A DNA stretch of 25,199 nt from Anaerolineae bacterium (GTDB taxonomy: Bacteria; Chloroflexota; Anaerolineae; 4572-78; J111): contig JAGRBY010000033.1 of assembly GCA_020433835.1 (NCBI GenBank), positions 1-25,199 on the forward strand, read 5' to 3'. The translations under genes and the position numbers were made by a program. This document shows positions 1 through 7,859 of the stretch, one piece after another. Numbering within the stretch: position 1 is the first letter of the stretch; each line of letters opens with the position of its first letter. The notes beneath the pieces are model-generated. The model saw only the letters and a list, made by a program, of their open reading frames with translations. It had not been told where the DNA came from and searched no databases.

Positions 1-140
1 TTGCCATCGGCCCCATCCTACAAGGGTTGAACAAACCGGTCAACGATTTAAGCCGGGGATCATCGGTTGATGATGTTATCAATACGGTGCTTATCACCGC
101 TATTCAGGCTCAGATTGAGGCGAAGAAATATAAGAAATAA
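1..140 (+). CDS. pta: Phosphate acetyltransferase, C-terminal end (partial)
   Basis: Only the last 45 codons are in the window; the gene starts upstream and ends at the TAA at 138-140. The readable residues include [17 protein letters not shown], which I recognise as the conserved C-terminal segment of Pta/EutD phosphate acetyltransferases, followed by a short helix and a lysine-rich tail. Family knowledge: the enzyme interconverts acetyl-CoA and acetyl phosphate in the cytoplasm, usually paired with acetate kinase. It is a housekeeping gene and probably marks the edge of the glycan locus. It converges on the next gene, with only 6 bp between the two stop codons and no clear hairpin terminator. 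The upstream part cannot be judged, so domain composition and an acetate kinase neighbour are unknown. Confidence 0.88.
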   Translation, partial: AIGPILQGLNKPVNDLSRGSSVDDVINTVLITAIQAQIEAKKYKK

Positions 141-146
141 GGCAGC

Positions 147-1154
147 TCATCGACCGAGCAACAGGATTCTAATATCCCGCAAAACTAAACGGGTCTTGAG
201 CGGTATAACTTTGTGGTAATTGTCTCGCACCCCGGTCGTCATCGATACACTCACGTCCCATAAATTTTTTCGCAAGCCGGATGGCACCAAGGCCCGATAC
301 CCTCGCTGAATCAAGCGCCCGCTCAAAAGGGGTTCCGGATAAGGCGGGGGTACAAGCGGCACTGTTTCCTGCTGAATTTGGGCCACTTTTTCTGATTGGT
401 TAGCGACCTGCCAACCAATATTATTTTCAAGCAAGCTCAGCAGGTCAAAATTACCCTCGTACAGTTGCCACATCCGGCTCAAAATATCGGGGATGATATG
501 ATTGTCTCTTTTGTAGATCAATCCTAACTGGCTGTTGGCAAAGAAAAAGCTGATATCTCGCATTGCGGTTAGTTGGTAGGGTGAATTCGGAGCACAGATA
601 GATAGCGCGACATCGAGCAAGGTACTGCGGCCAATAGCCCCGATGGGAAAAAGAAAGATAAGCGGCTCAGGAACCCGCGTTAACAGCGTTTCAAGAATGG
701 ATTTCACGCCGCCCGTCCAAATTTCCGGTACGGCCAACACAATTATCGATGGCGATAAGGAATTGAGATGAGTCTCTACATCCCGCCATCGGCTTGATAA
801 ATCAGCTTTGGCCTGCGGCAAGATCAACAGCTCATTATCCAGCGCCATAGATTTTTTCGCGTCTTGCAGCCACGCTAGCCAATCGGGATTGGTGTTATCA
901 TCGTAGGGCACAATAACCTGCTGAACAGCCGGATGCGCCAGCCAAAAAACAGGTGACGCTCCCAAGGTCGACTCAGCCGCTAAGTCAATAATGGTTGGTT
1001 TCACCGGATAATAGGCGGCTAGCTGCTTCATCAAAAAAGCATCGACAGCTTGAATGCTAATCGCTGCTCTGACAACACGATGGCGATCGGCATGCAAAAG
1101 CCGCAGGTATTGGTCGATGGGTTGATAACTGGAAAATAAGGTTTCCGACGTCAC
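147..1154 (-). CDS. Conserved-looking protein of unknown function, possibly SAM-methyltransferase-like
   Basis: A 335-residue soluble protein that I do not recognise with confidence. Near residues 54-84 it has a beta-strand, loop and helix pattern (TIIDLAAESTLGASPVFW, then VIVPYDDN) that resembles motif I and the acidic motif II of a class I SAM-binding Rossmann fold, but the glycine-rich loop is not canonical. The pattern SPYQLTAMRDISFFFANSQLGL in the middle and a basic C-terminus (many Arg/Lys in the last 50 residues) are further landmarks. It has no signal peptide or membrane helix. The start is a GTG preceded by GGGGA about 7 bases upstream, a usable Shine-Dalgarno sequence. It lies 13 bp downstream of a GT2 glycosyltransferase gene on the same strand, so the two are probably co-transcribed. 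A role in glycan modification is inferred from this context only. Confidence 0.7.
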   Translation of the reverse strand: MTSETLFSSYQPIDQYLRLLHADRHRVVRAAISIQAVDAFLMKQLAAYYPVKPTIIDLAAESTLGASPVFWLAHPAVQQVIVPYDDNTNPDWLAWLQDAKKSMALDNELLILPQAKADLSSRWRDVETHLNSLSPSIIVLAVPEIWTGGVKSILETLLTRVPEPLIFLFPIGAIGRSTLLDVALSICAPNSPYQLTAMRDISFFFANSQLGLIYKRDNHIIPDILSRMWQLYEGNFDLLSLLENNIGWQVANQSEKVAQIQQETVPLVPPPYPEPLLSGRLIQRGYRALVPSGLRKNLWDVSVSMTTGVRDNYHKVIPLKTRLVLRDIRILLLGR

Positions 1155-1167
1155 AGACTATCCCCGG

Positions 1168-2064
1168 CTATATATATCCAATATCGGGATGATAACGCAG
1201 TTGGTGGGTATTGGGCAACTGTTTTTCTCTGATGCCTAACTGATCAAAGACACGTTCCAGATAGGCCTGTCTTTCTTGAATATGGGCCGGTTCCCGTACG
1301 CTTTTTACGCGTGAACTGGGCATATCGTGATAAATGCCAAAAACGACCGGGACAAAAACCAACCGCCGACCGCTGGCCGCCAGATGCAAAAACAGCTCCC
1401 AATCCTCGTGTCCGTGCAAAATAAAGTTCTCCTCATAGCCGCCACTATCAAAAATTTGTAAGCGATCATACAAGGCAAACGTATCAATGTAATTTTCTCG
1501 AAAAATATGATTTTGAAAACTTTCGTTGTTCATCAGGTTAAGGTACTCATTGTTGAGACCATGCTGAATGATATTTCCATAGACAACAGCAGCGTTTGTC
1601 TGTTCAATTGAACGATAAAAGGTATGGATATTTTCCGGCACAAGTTCGTTATCGGCATCCATAAAAACAATATACCGATAACTCGCCTCCAGCAAGGCGC
1701 GATTGCGCACAGCCACCACGCCCACGTTACGCGACAAAGCCAACACCCGCAAACCATCATCAAAATATAGCGCTTCCAATTGGCGTAACAAAGTCAGCGA
1801 TCCGTCCCGCGATTGGTCGTCGATAACCAGTACCTCAGCCGATACCTGCTGTTCGGTCAACGTCTTGACCGAAGCCAAAGCCGACCGGACGGCCCGAACC
1901 AAGACAAATTCGTGATTCCAATTGGGAATGACGATGGTGACTCCGGTCGGCGCCGACCGGATAGTGGCCGGCAAATCATCAGCCACTATCCGAGATAGAA
2001 TTGAAAGAAAATCATTATTGTTCATAAGTAATTTGATTAAATCCGTGCGCACCAGGTGAAACAC
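1168..2064 (-). CDS. GT2 family glycosyltransferase
   Basis: A cytoplasmic inverting glycosyltransferase of the GT-A fold. Visible motifs are TIVIPNWNHE (residues ~43-52, nucleotide-binding strand), LVIDDQSRDGS (~79-89), the metal-binding FMDADNE (DAD at ~136-138) and GHEDWELFLHL, which carries the acidic catalytic-base motif (ED-W). The length of ~298 residues is a single GT2 domain without membrane anchor. The donor and acceptor sugars cannot be told from sequence. The reading frame opens with a GTG at 2064, but no Shine-Dalgarno sequence is evident there. An in-frame ATG at 2025 (Met-Asn-Asn-Asn) is an alternative start that leaves the GT2 domain intact. It is first in a two-gene unit with the gene ending at 147. 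The upstream 582 bp is non-coding and repetitive, and an inverted repeat overlaps the GTG. Confidence 0.88.
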   Translation of the reverse strand: MFHLVRTDLIKLLMNNNDFLSILSRIVADDLPATIRSAPTGVTIVIPNWNHEFVLVRAVRSALASVKTLTEQQVSAEVLVIDDQSRDGSLTLLRQLEALYFDDGLRVLALSRNVGVVAVRNRALLEASYRYIVFMDADNELVPENIHTFYRSIEQTNAAVVYGNIIQHGLNNEYLNLMNNESFQNHIFRENYIDTFALYDRLQIFDSGGYEENFILHGHEDWELFLHLAASGRRLVFVPVVFGIYHDMPSSRVKSVREPAHIQERQAYLERVFDQLGIREKQLPNTHQLRYHPDIGYI

Positions 2065-2180
2065 TGAACCACTGATGGGTCTGAATCCACTGAAGAATGC
2101 CTGATTTTCAGTGAAATCATAAAAATTCAGTAGCTCAGTGTTTCAAAAAAGCGGGTAATGACAGATGACCGCCCACTGAA
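2057..2180. promoter_or_regulatory. Cluster of CACTGAA motifs with an 11-bp inverted repeat
   Basis: The heptamer CACTGAA occurs at 2062-2068, 2088-2094 and 2174-2180, and in reverse orientation (TTCAGTG) at 2107-2113. In addition TGAAACACTGA (2057-2067) is a perfect inverted match to TCAGTGTTTCA (2135-2145). This sits at the 5' edge of the minus-strand GT2 gene, with the left arm overlapping its annotated GTG start. It may be an operator array, a 5'-UTR fold (if the true start is the ATG at 2025), or a decayed small repeat element. What is seen is only the repetition; the function is not established. Confidence 0.4.
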
Positions 2181-2260
2181 ATTGTTTAATTTGTAATATG
2201 TCCGTTAGCAAACCAAGAATATAAACCTAAAAAAGAGAATACGTCGGCATTCACGCGAAT

Positions 2261-2600
2261 CTGTTCAAATCCAAGCGGATCTATCGGAAACCGTGCTGAT
2301 CAGTCCAAATCCGCGCCGATCAGTTCAAATCCACGCCGATCAGTTGAAATCCGTGCTGATTTGTTTGTACACAGGCTGATCAGTTGAAATCCGGGCTGAT
2401 TTGTTTGTACACAGGTTGATCAGTTCAAATCCGCGTCGATCAGTTCAAATCCACGCTGATTTGTTTGTACACAAGCTGATCAGTTCAAATCCACGCTGAT
2501 TTATTTGTACACAAGCCGATCAGTTCAAATCCGCGCCGATTTGTTTGCGCATAAGTTAATCTGTCGGAAGCAGCCTTGATCAGGTTCAAATTACGCCAAT
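2261..2600. repeat. Compound tandem array of 20-bp units (types A and B)
   Basis: About 17 consecutive units, all in strict 20-bp register. Type A reads cagttcaaatccgcgccgat with small variations (units starting 2301, 2321, 2341, 2381, 2421, 2441, 2481, 2521). Type B reads ttgtttgtacacaggctgat (units starting 2361, 2401, 2461, 2501, with a degenerate copy at 2541). Units at both ends (2261, 2281, 2561, 2581) are decayed. The two types share the terminal YGAT. The order AABAB is present twice (2321-2420 and 2421-2520), with 13 differences in 100 by my count, so the array grew partly by duplicating a 100-bp block. Each B unit contains the palindrome TGTACA, and three junctions form CTGATCAG. 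No open reading frame crosses it. It lies between two minus-strand genes, ending 46 bp from the sulfotransferase stop. Confidence 0.92.
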
Positions 2601-2646
2601 CGAGGGTGAAATATGAAACATCAACACAATGCGTCAACATCCGTTT

Positions 2647-4581
2647 TTAGCCCAGTTGAGTCAACACCTCAAGCAATCCGGTTTCGAGAAGCGGCAATGC
2701 ATTGAACTCACGAACAAAATTATACTGCGTTTCCTCAAAATGCATTGCCCTCAACTTCATATCAAAATCGTGCTCGTCTAACATCAAATTGCTAAACGGT
2801 AATGGCTCAGCAATATCAAACGGCTGCATATGTATCTTGATGGGAACCGCCCCCGCCATCAACGCCAACCGAAATCGAATTGACTCTACGTAAGGGTGAT
2901 CGACATGAGAACACCATACTTTATAACGTGTCCGCAGCAATACTTCATGCAGTTGGGCTTGATTTAAGTGAGGCCCTGTTTCCGTCACCGGCGTAAAATG
3001 AACCATATACACAAACCCACGTCGATCCACATCCTCAATCAAGCGCTGCAATAATTTCAACCGGCGGGGCACCAGATGCCCCACAAACGTCCACGGCAGC
3101 GGTCTCTCTCCCAAAATAAATCCGCTCTCACAAATTGTCTCTTTTTCCGACCGGGTCAAGCCATTGAACACAAAATGGTAGACCTTTTGAGCTTGTCTGG
3201 AGGCGTGTTGATACTGATTATAGAAGCCCAGATCCAATAAAATGGTGAGCTTCGCCTGTTGCATCAAACTCAACGAATCTCTAAACCAGGGGCTGCGCAC
3301 GCTCTCTAACAAAATCATTCCAACTTGCCGGCAGTGCACTTTAAGTTGTTGGACATGGCGCATCACAACTCTCATATTATTGCCGTGAGCGTGCACAATC
3401 TCCGAGAGATTCATCAAAAAGCACCAATCGTAGCTGCCTTCCGGATACGTTGTTAGGGTATGCACCGCGACCTCGCAGCCCAAGTCTTGTAACGCTTCCG
3501 CCACGCGTCGGCCTTCGGCATCGTAGAAATAGCTGACCGTGCCGGGAATAATAATCAAAGCGCGTCGCCCCGCCAAGGGTTTTGTCGGGGGTGAAATACT
3601 CGATTGGGGTTGACTATGTTCCTCATCGGCAGCTACGGTATAACGGGGGAAAACAGTTTGCGGCGATGGCTCGGCAACGTATTGCCGAGCATGCTGATCG
3701 AGCAATCGCTTCATAACATCTCCCGGCAAAGGATAGGGCAGGGCGGCATCATGCTGATCGCCATACCATTCCAAGAGGTTCTGCGTCATCTGCAAAAAAC
3801 GGGCTTCAAACAACGCGGCTGCGTGGTGATACAAAGCCAGATCAAGGGCAGAGATCGCGCTGATTTGGGCTTGAACTTGCGCTGAAATGGCATCGACAGC
3901 AGGTCGCTCAACGGCAACGTTACGATGAAGTGGTTTCATTTTCGGAAACCAGCCAAACGTATAAGCCAGCAGATACAATGTATCTTGAAACCGTTCAGTT
4001 AACCCCACGACAGCAAATTCAGCAAGGCGTTCTTTGGCCCGGGCCAGCGTATCGACCTGATGGTACTGTCCGTGGGTGTGAACCTCTAATACAGTCGCCT
4101 GTTGGTAAGCTGACGCTGATGGAAAGGCATCTGCGTTTAAGGTTGCTCCGATAAAACGGGTGTGAATATTGGCCACAAAATTGCTGAATTCCGGATGAAA
4201 AACAAATTCCTCCAGGCTCGCACGAGAAACGCGCTTGTGGGCCGGATTGTCAGGCATTGTGTGTAAATGCCAGTAATGCGAGATAATTTGATCAAGGGGG
4301 TGACGCAGCAGTGTTAAACAGATAGGCTGTCGAGACAATGTTTTGCGCATCGCATCATAATAACAGTGCCCCTTAAATACCTTATAGTGAGCCAACCGTT
4401 CGGGTGGTAAAGTAAAAAACCGCGCCCGTGCCTCTTCGCCCCTGTTGAAATCGAAGATTTGGTCTTCGGTAAAGTGTTGGCTTAAAATAGAACCTAATGT
4501 TGTGCCTGCTGTTTTTGGGATATGTAAAAAAAAGAGTTGATCCTCATCTTTGAGCATGGTTTTAGGCAGTGGCGTATTCAT
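2647..4581 (-). CDS. Sulfotransferase domain fused to an unrecognised C-terminal domain
   Basis: Counting from the ATG at 4581, residues 17-28 (FFLHIPKTAGTT) form the 5'-phosphosulfate-binding loop, and LLRHPLDQIISHY (91-103) carries the Arg and Ser that bind the 3'-phosphate of PAPS. This is the signature of cytosolic or Golgi-type carbohydrate sulfotransferases, which move sulfate from PAPS to a hydroxyl, here most likely of a glycan. The sulfotransferase part takes about 270 residues. After a linker, the last ~280 residues (from RRALIIIPGTVSYFYDAEG) look like a Rossmann-type domain, perhaps a second transferase, that I cannot name. The frame stays open upstream to a GTG/ATG region at 4719. 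An ATG at 4680 has a good Shine-Dalgarno sequence (AAGGA, 7 bases away), but the extra residues are Cys-rich and unlike the family, so the start is uncertain. The gene diverges from the tandem-GT2 gene at 4745. Confidence 0.82.
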   Translation of the reverse strand: MNTPLPKTMLKDEDQLFFLHIPKTAGTTLGSILSQHFTEDQIFDFNRGEEARARFFTLPPERLAHYKVFKGHCYYDAMRKTLSRQPICLTLLRHPLDQIISHYWHLHTMPDNPAHKRVSRASLEEFVFHPEFSNFVANIHTRFIGATLNADAFPSASAYQQATVLEVHTHGQYHQVDTLARAKERLAEFAVVGLTERFQDTLYLLAYTFGWFPKMKPLHRNVAVERPAVDAISAQVQAQISAISALDLALYHHAAALFEARFLQMTQNLLEWYGDQHDAALPYPLPGDVMKRLLDQHARQYVAEPSPQTVFPRYTVAADEEHSQPQSSISPPTKPLAGRRALIIIPGTVSYFYDAEGRRVAEALQDLGCEVAVHTLTTYPEGSYDWCFLMNLSEIVHAHGNNMRVVMRHVQQLKVHCRQVGMILLESVRSPWFRDSLSLMQQAKLTILLDLGFYNQYQHASRQAQKVYHFVFNGLTRSEKETICESGFILGERPLPWTFVGHLVPRRLKLLQRLIEDVDRRGFVYMVHFTPVTETGPHLNQAQLHEVLLRTRYKVWCSHVDHPYVESIRFRLALMAGAVPIKIHMQPFDIAEPLPFSNLMLDEHDFDMKLRAMHFEETQYNFVREFNALPLLETGLLEVLTQLG

Positions 4582-4744
4582 AATTTCGGGTATTCCACAA
4601 TACAGACTGATCCTTTTTGTGATGATACCTGCCCCGCAACCGCAATTGTGTTTAAGGTGGCAAACGCCATTATAAGCCATCCCGCGATCCTTCACAAAAC
4701 TACTTGGCAGCCATCGCAATCAGTCATTTGTTAAAAATATCGCT

Positions 4745-6625
4745 ATGACGTCAACAAACAGGATTGATGGGCTGAATTTGTTGGTCCGCAAAATCTATCA
4801 CCGCTTAAGAAGCTCGCCGCTCCAAGGCGCGAGAAAAGCGTGGCGTATCCTCTCCAGCCCCGGCGGATTTTTTAACGGCATCGACATTGCTCGAAACGCG
4901 GTTCGCATCTCACGGCAATACAAACGATGGCAGCAAGCGCATCGCGTTACGCCTGCCGAATTGAAGGTCATGCAGCGGGAATTGGCTTTGTTGAACTACC
5001 AGCCAAAAATCAGTATTCTCATGCCCGTCTATAATACCGAGGAACGCTGGCTGAGGCGAGCCATCGACAGTGTCCGTCAACAATGTTATTTAAAGTGGGA
5101 ATTGTGTATCGCTGATGATGCCTCAACAGAACCGCATATCAAAGATATCTTGGAAGCATATCGGCATCTCGACGCGCGGATCAAGATTATTTACCGGCCC
5201 ATCAACGGCCACATTTCGGCAGCATCAAACAGCGCGTTAGCCTTAGCCACCGGCGAATTTGTGGCCTTGCTTGATCATGATGATGAGATTACCCCCACCG
5301 CTCTGGTGGAAGTGATCAAACTGCTTAATAAGCAGCCCCAGGCAGATTTTATTTACTCTGATGAAGATCGGCTTGAAACGGACGGCACCCGTTCGGAACC
5401 CTTTTTTAAACCGGACTGGTCGCCCAATCTGTTACAAAGCACCAATTACATCGCTCACTTTGCTGTTTTGCGTCGAAGTATCGTTGAACAAATTGGGGGA
5501 TTTCGCAATGAATTTGTGGGCAGCCAAGACTATGATCTTTTTCTCAGGTTCACCGAACAGAGCCAACACGTCTATCACATCCCCCAAATATTATATTCCT
5601 GGCGAAAAAGTGCCACCTCAACGGCACGTGATCTGGCTGCCAAACCCTACGCCCAAAACGCTACCTTTCAGGCGCTGACCGAGGCTATCCAACGACGCGC
5701 CCTACAGGCCGATATCGTGCCTGGTAGTTTTCCGCCCTTGTTGCGCATTCGCCATCAAATTATCGAAACACCTCGGATATCGATCATGGTTTACTTGAGC
5801 CAAGAGGACAGCCCTGTTTCTATCCTAAAATTTGTCCGCTATTTAAACAAAACTATTACCTATCCGAATTATGAAATCATTGTCGTGGTTGAACAGAATC
5901 GGTATGATGCATTGCAACGGGCTGCGGGCCGCGAGCCAATCGACGTTATCATTACCTCAACACAGACTACATCGGCAAGTAAGTCGCTATCGATGGCCGC
6001 TCTGCAAGCGCAGGGCGAATATCTTCTGTTTCTGGGTCATGGAGTCCGTCCCCTCAACCGCGATTGGCTCACGGCAATGCTGGAACACGCGCAGATGCCG
6101 AGCATCGGTTGTGTGGGAGCCAAACTGCTTTCAAAGCGAGGGCGTTTGGTCAGCGCGGGGATGGCTTTGGGCTTCCATGACGGGGCCGGTCATCCGGGCC
6201 GAGGCTTAGCGGATGTGCCTCAAGTTATTTTGTTTCTCAATCTCAAGGATATGGTGCGAGAGGTAGCGGCGGTAGCGGCCCAATGCCTCATGGTGCGTCG
6301 GGCATTATTCGATCACGTTAGCGGGTTTGACCCGGCATATCAGCAGATATTGTATGATGTTGATCTTTGTCTGCGGCTAGCGCAACGGGGTTACCGCAAT
6401 CTGTTTACCCCGTATGCTAAGCTAACCGTTCCTTCCAACCGGGTTAATCATCACTTGGCCGATAGCACTACAATTGCGGCGGATAGACTTCACCTTCAAC
6501 AACAATGGGGCGCGTTACTTGATGGTGATCCTTACTACAATCCCAATTTCTCCCGAACCAGCGACGACTTTAGCCTGAGCGACCCTGAGACGCGCCCAAA
6601 TAGGTCATCGACCCTTAACAATTAG
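4745..6625 (+). CDS. Tandem GT2 glycosyltransferase (two GT-A domains)
   Basis: A 626-residue protein with a helical N-terminal region (~1-85) and two GT2 domains. The first (~88-300) is complete: ILMPVYNTEE at ~91-100, CIADDASTEP at ~121-130, LLDHDDE with the metal-binding DHD at 177-179, and the SQDYDLFLR catalytic region. The second (~345-600) keeps the fold landmarks (ISIMVYLS, YEIIVVVEQ, VGAKLL, YDVDLCLRL), but the expected DxD position reads FLGHGVRP (Gly431-His432-Gly433), so it probably cannot bind metal-nucleotide normally. This architecture is common for O-antigen or capsule chain-building enzymes with two linked activities. Here the second unit may be structural or acceptor-binding (inference). 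It diverges from the sulfotransferase gene, and the two share a promoter region of at most ~160 bp. Confidence 0.87.
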   Translation: MTSTNRIDGLNLLVRKIYHRLRSSPLQGARKAWRILSSPGGFFNGIDIARNAVRISRQYKRWQQAHRVTPAELKVMQRELALLNYQPKISILMPVYNTEERWLRRAIDSVRQQCYLKWELCIADDASTEPHIKDILEAYRHLDARIKIIYRPINGHISAASNSALALATGEFVALLDHDDEITPTALVEVIKLLNKQPQADFIYSDEDRLETDGTRSEPFFKPDWSPNLLQSTNYIAHFAVLRRSIVEQIGGFRNEFVGSQDYDLFLRFTEQSQHVYHIPQILYSWRKSATSTARDLAAKPYAQNATFQALTEAIQRRALQADIVPGSFPPLLRIRHQIIETPRISIMVYLSQEDSPVSILKFVRYLNKTITYPNYEIIVVVEQNRYDALQRAAGREPIDVIITSTQTTSASKSLSMAALQAQGEYLLFLGHGVRPLNRDWLTAMLEHAQMPSIGCVGAKLLSKRGRLVSAGMALGFHDGAGHPGRGLADVPQVILFLNLKDMVREVAAVAAQCLMVRRALFDHVSGFDPAYQQILYDVDLCLRLAQRGYRNLFTPYAKLTVPSNRVNHHLADSTTIAADRLHLQQQWGALLDGDPYYNPNFSRTSDDFSLSDPETRPNRSSTLNN

Positions 6626-6743
6626 GCCAAACTGTGTCATACTTGTTAAAACGAGCAAGGGCGCGGCATTGAAACATTTTACACTCTACCGGCAGCTTCA
6701 CGGTTCTGTTGCACTCCTCAACCTCTTAAGGCTCAAACCATAA

Positions 6744-7853
6744 ATGCGCATCGCTATACTGGGCACGCGTGGTGTACCGGCCAACTACGGCGGCTTCGAG
6801 ACATGTGCCGAGCAACTCGGGGCGCGACTGGTGCAGCGGGGGCATCACGTTACGGTTTACTGTCGTTCGCATCATATCACCCATCCGAAAAACACCTACA
6901 GGGGCATGCACCTGATTAAGTTGCCTACGGTTCCCAACAAATATCTGGATACCATTGTCCACACCTGGCTATCCTCGCTGCACAGCCTATTTCGAAAATA
7001 TGACATCGTCCTTTATTTTAATGTCGGCAATAGTCCGCTCACATGGATACCGCGCTTAGTCGGCAGCAAAACCATCCTCAATGTCGATGGTCTGGACTGG
7101 AAACGAGAAAAATGGCCCGGCTGGGCCAAGCGTTACATTCAGTGGGCTGAATATTTGGCGACCAAGCTACCACACATCTACCTGACCGACTCGCAAGTGG
7201 TCCAAGCCTATTACCGTGAGCGTTACGACCATACACCGCCCACTATCGCTTACGGTTCCGATGTAGACTATGTGCCACCGGGAGAGACACTGGCGCGGTT
7301 TGGTCTACAACCACAACGCTATATCTTATTTGTAGGGCGATTAGTCCCAGAGAATTACGCCCATCATCTAGTCGACGCCTTTAGAGGGTTAGACACAGAT
7401 TTAAAGTGCGTTATTGTGGGTGATGCGCCCTATGTTGATGCTTATATTGCCCGGCTCAAAGCCAAGGCCCGCCCTGATCCGAGGATTATTTTTACGGGCT
7501 ATGTTTTTGGTCGCGATTACTATGAATTAGGCTCAAACAGCACTATTTTTGTTGAGACGGCCGGGGCCGGCGGAACCCATCCCGCCCTCTTGGAAGCCAT
7601 GCGGTTTGGAAATTGTGTGGTGGTCAACAACACCTTAGAAAATCTAGAGGCTCTGGGCGATACAGGTTTAAGTTACGAGGGCCGGGCCGGGGCACCGGCC
7701 TTACAGCGCGTGCTACAGGAGCTACTTTCTAACCCTTTGATCATAAAGCAGTATGGCGAAAAGGCCCGACAAAGAGCGTGCCGGATGTACAGTTGGGAGT
7801 CAATTACCGATAAATATGAAAATCTCATGCGTGCATTGCTTGATACAAAATAG
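6744..7853 (+). CDS. DUF1972 / GT4 glycosyltransferase, rhamnosyltransferase-like
   Basis: A 369-residue GT-B enzyme. The N-terminal half opens with ILGTRGVPANYGGFET (residues 5-20), the hallmark of the DUF1972 family. NVDGLDWKREKW (113-124) is the other conserved block of that family. The C-terminal half has RYILFVGRLVPEN (192-204) and FVETAGAGGTHPALLEAM (269-286), the nucleotide-sugar-binding loop with two glutamates of GT4 retaining enzymes. Characterised relatives (WchF/Cps2T type) add rhamnose early in capsule repeat-unit assembly, so a dTDP-rhamnose-using step is a reasonable guess. No rhamnose synthesis genes are in the window. The length is normal for the family. It starts 118 bp after the tandem-GT2 stop on the same strand and its stop is 6 bp from the convergent GT2 gene. 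Confidence 0.88.
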   Translation: MRIAILGTRGVPANYGGFETCAEQLGARLVQRGHHVTVYCRSHHITHPKNTYRGMHLIKLPTVPNKYLDTIVHTWLSSLHSLFRKYDIVLYFNVGNSPLTWIPRLVGSKTILNVDGLDWKREKWPGWAKRYIQWAEYLATKLPHIYLTDSQVVQAYYRERYDHTPPTIAYGSDVDYVPPGETLARFGLQPQRYILFVGRLVPENYAHHLVDAFRGLDTDLKCVIVGDAPYVDAYIARLKAKARPDPRIIFTGYVFGRDYYELGSNSTIFVETAGAGGTHPALLEAMRFGNCVVVNNTLENLEALGDTGLSYEGRAGAPALQRVLQELLSNPLIIKQYGEKARQRACRMYSWESITDKYENLMRALLDTK

Positions 7854-7859
7854 GGCACT

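Noticed and set aside
2261..2600. CRISPR array
   Set aside because: The 20-bp units follow one another directly in two types; there are no unique spacers between identical repeats and no cas genes nearby.
3604..4154. Plus-strand ORFs inside the sulfotransferase gene
   Set aside because: They are antisense to a gene with clear domain motifs and have no recognisable protein features.
4537..4734. Small plus-strand ORF opposite the sulfotransferase start
   Set aside because: It is antisense to the sulfotransferase 5' region, has no recognisable motif and no ribosome site; a shadow frame.
5361..6209. Alternative-frame ORFs within the tandem-GT2 gene
   Set aside because: They overlap well-supported GT2 coding sequence in another frame and show no motif of their own.
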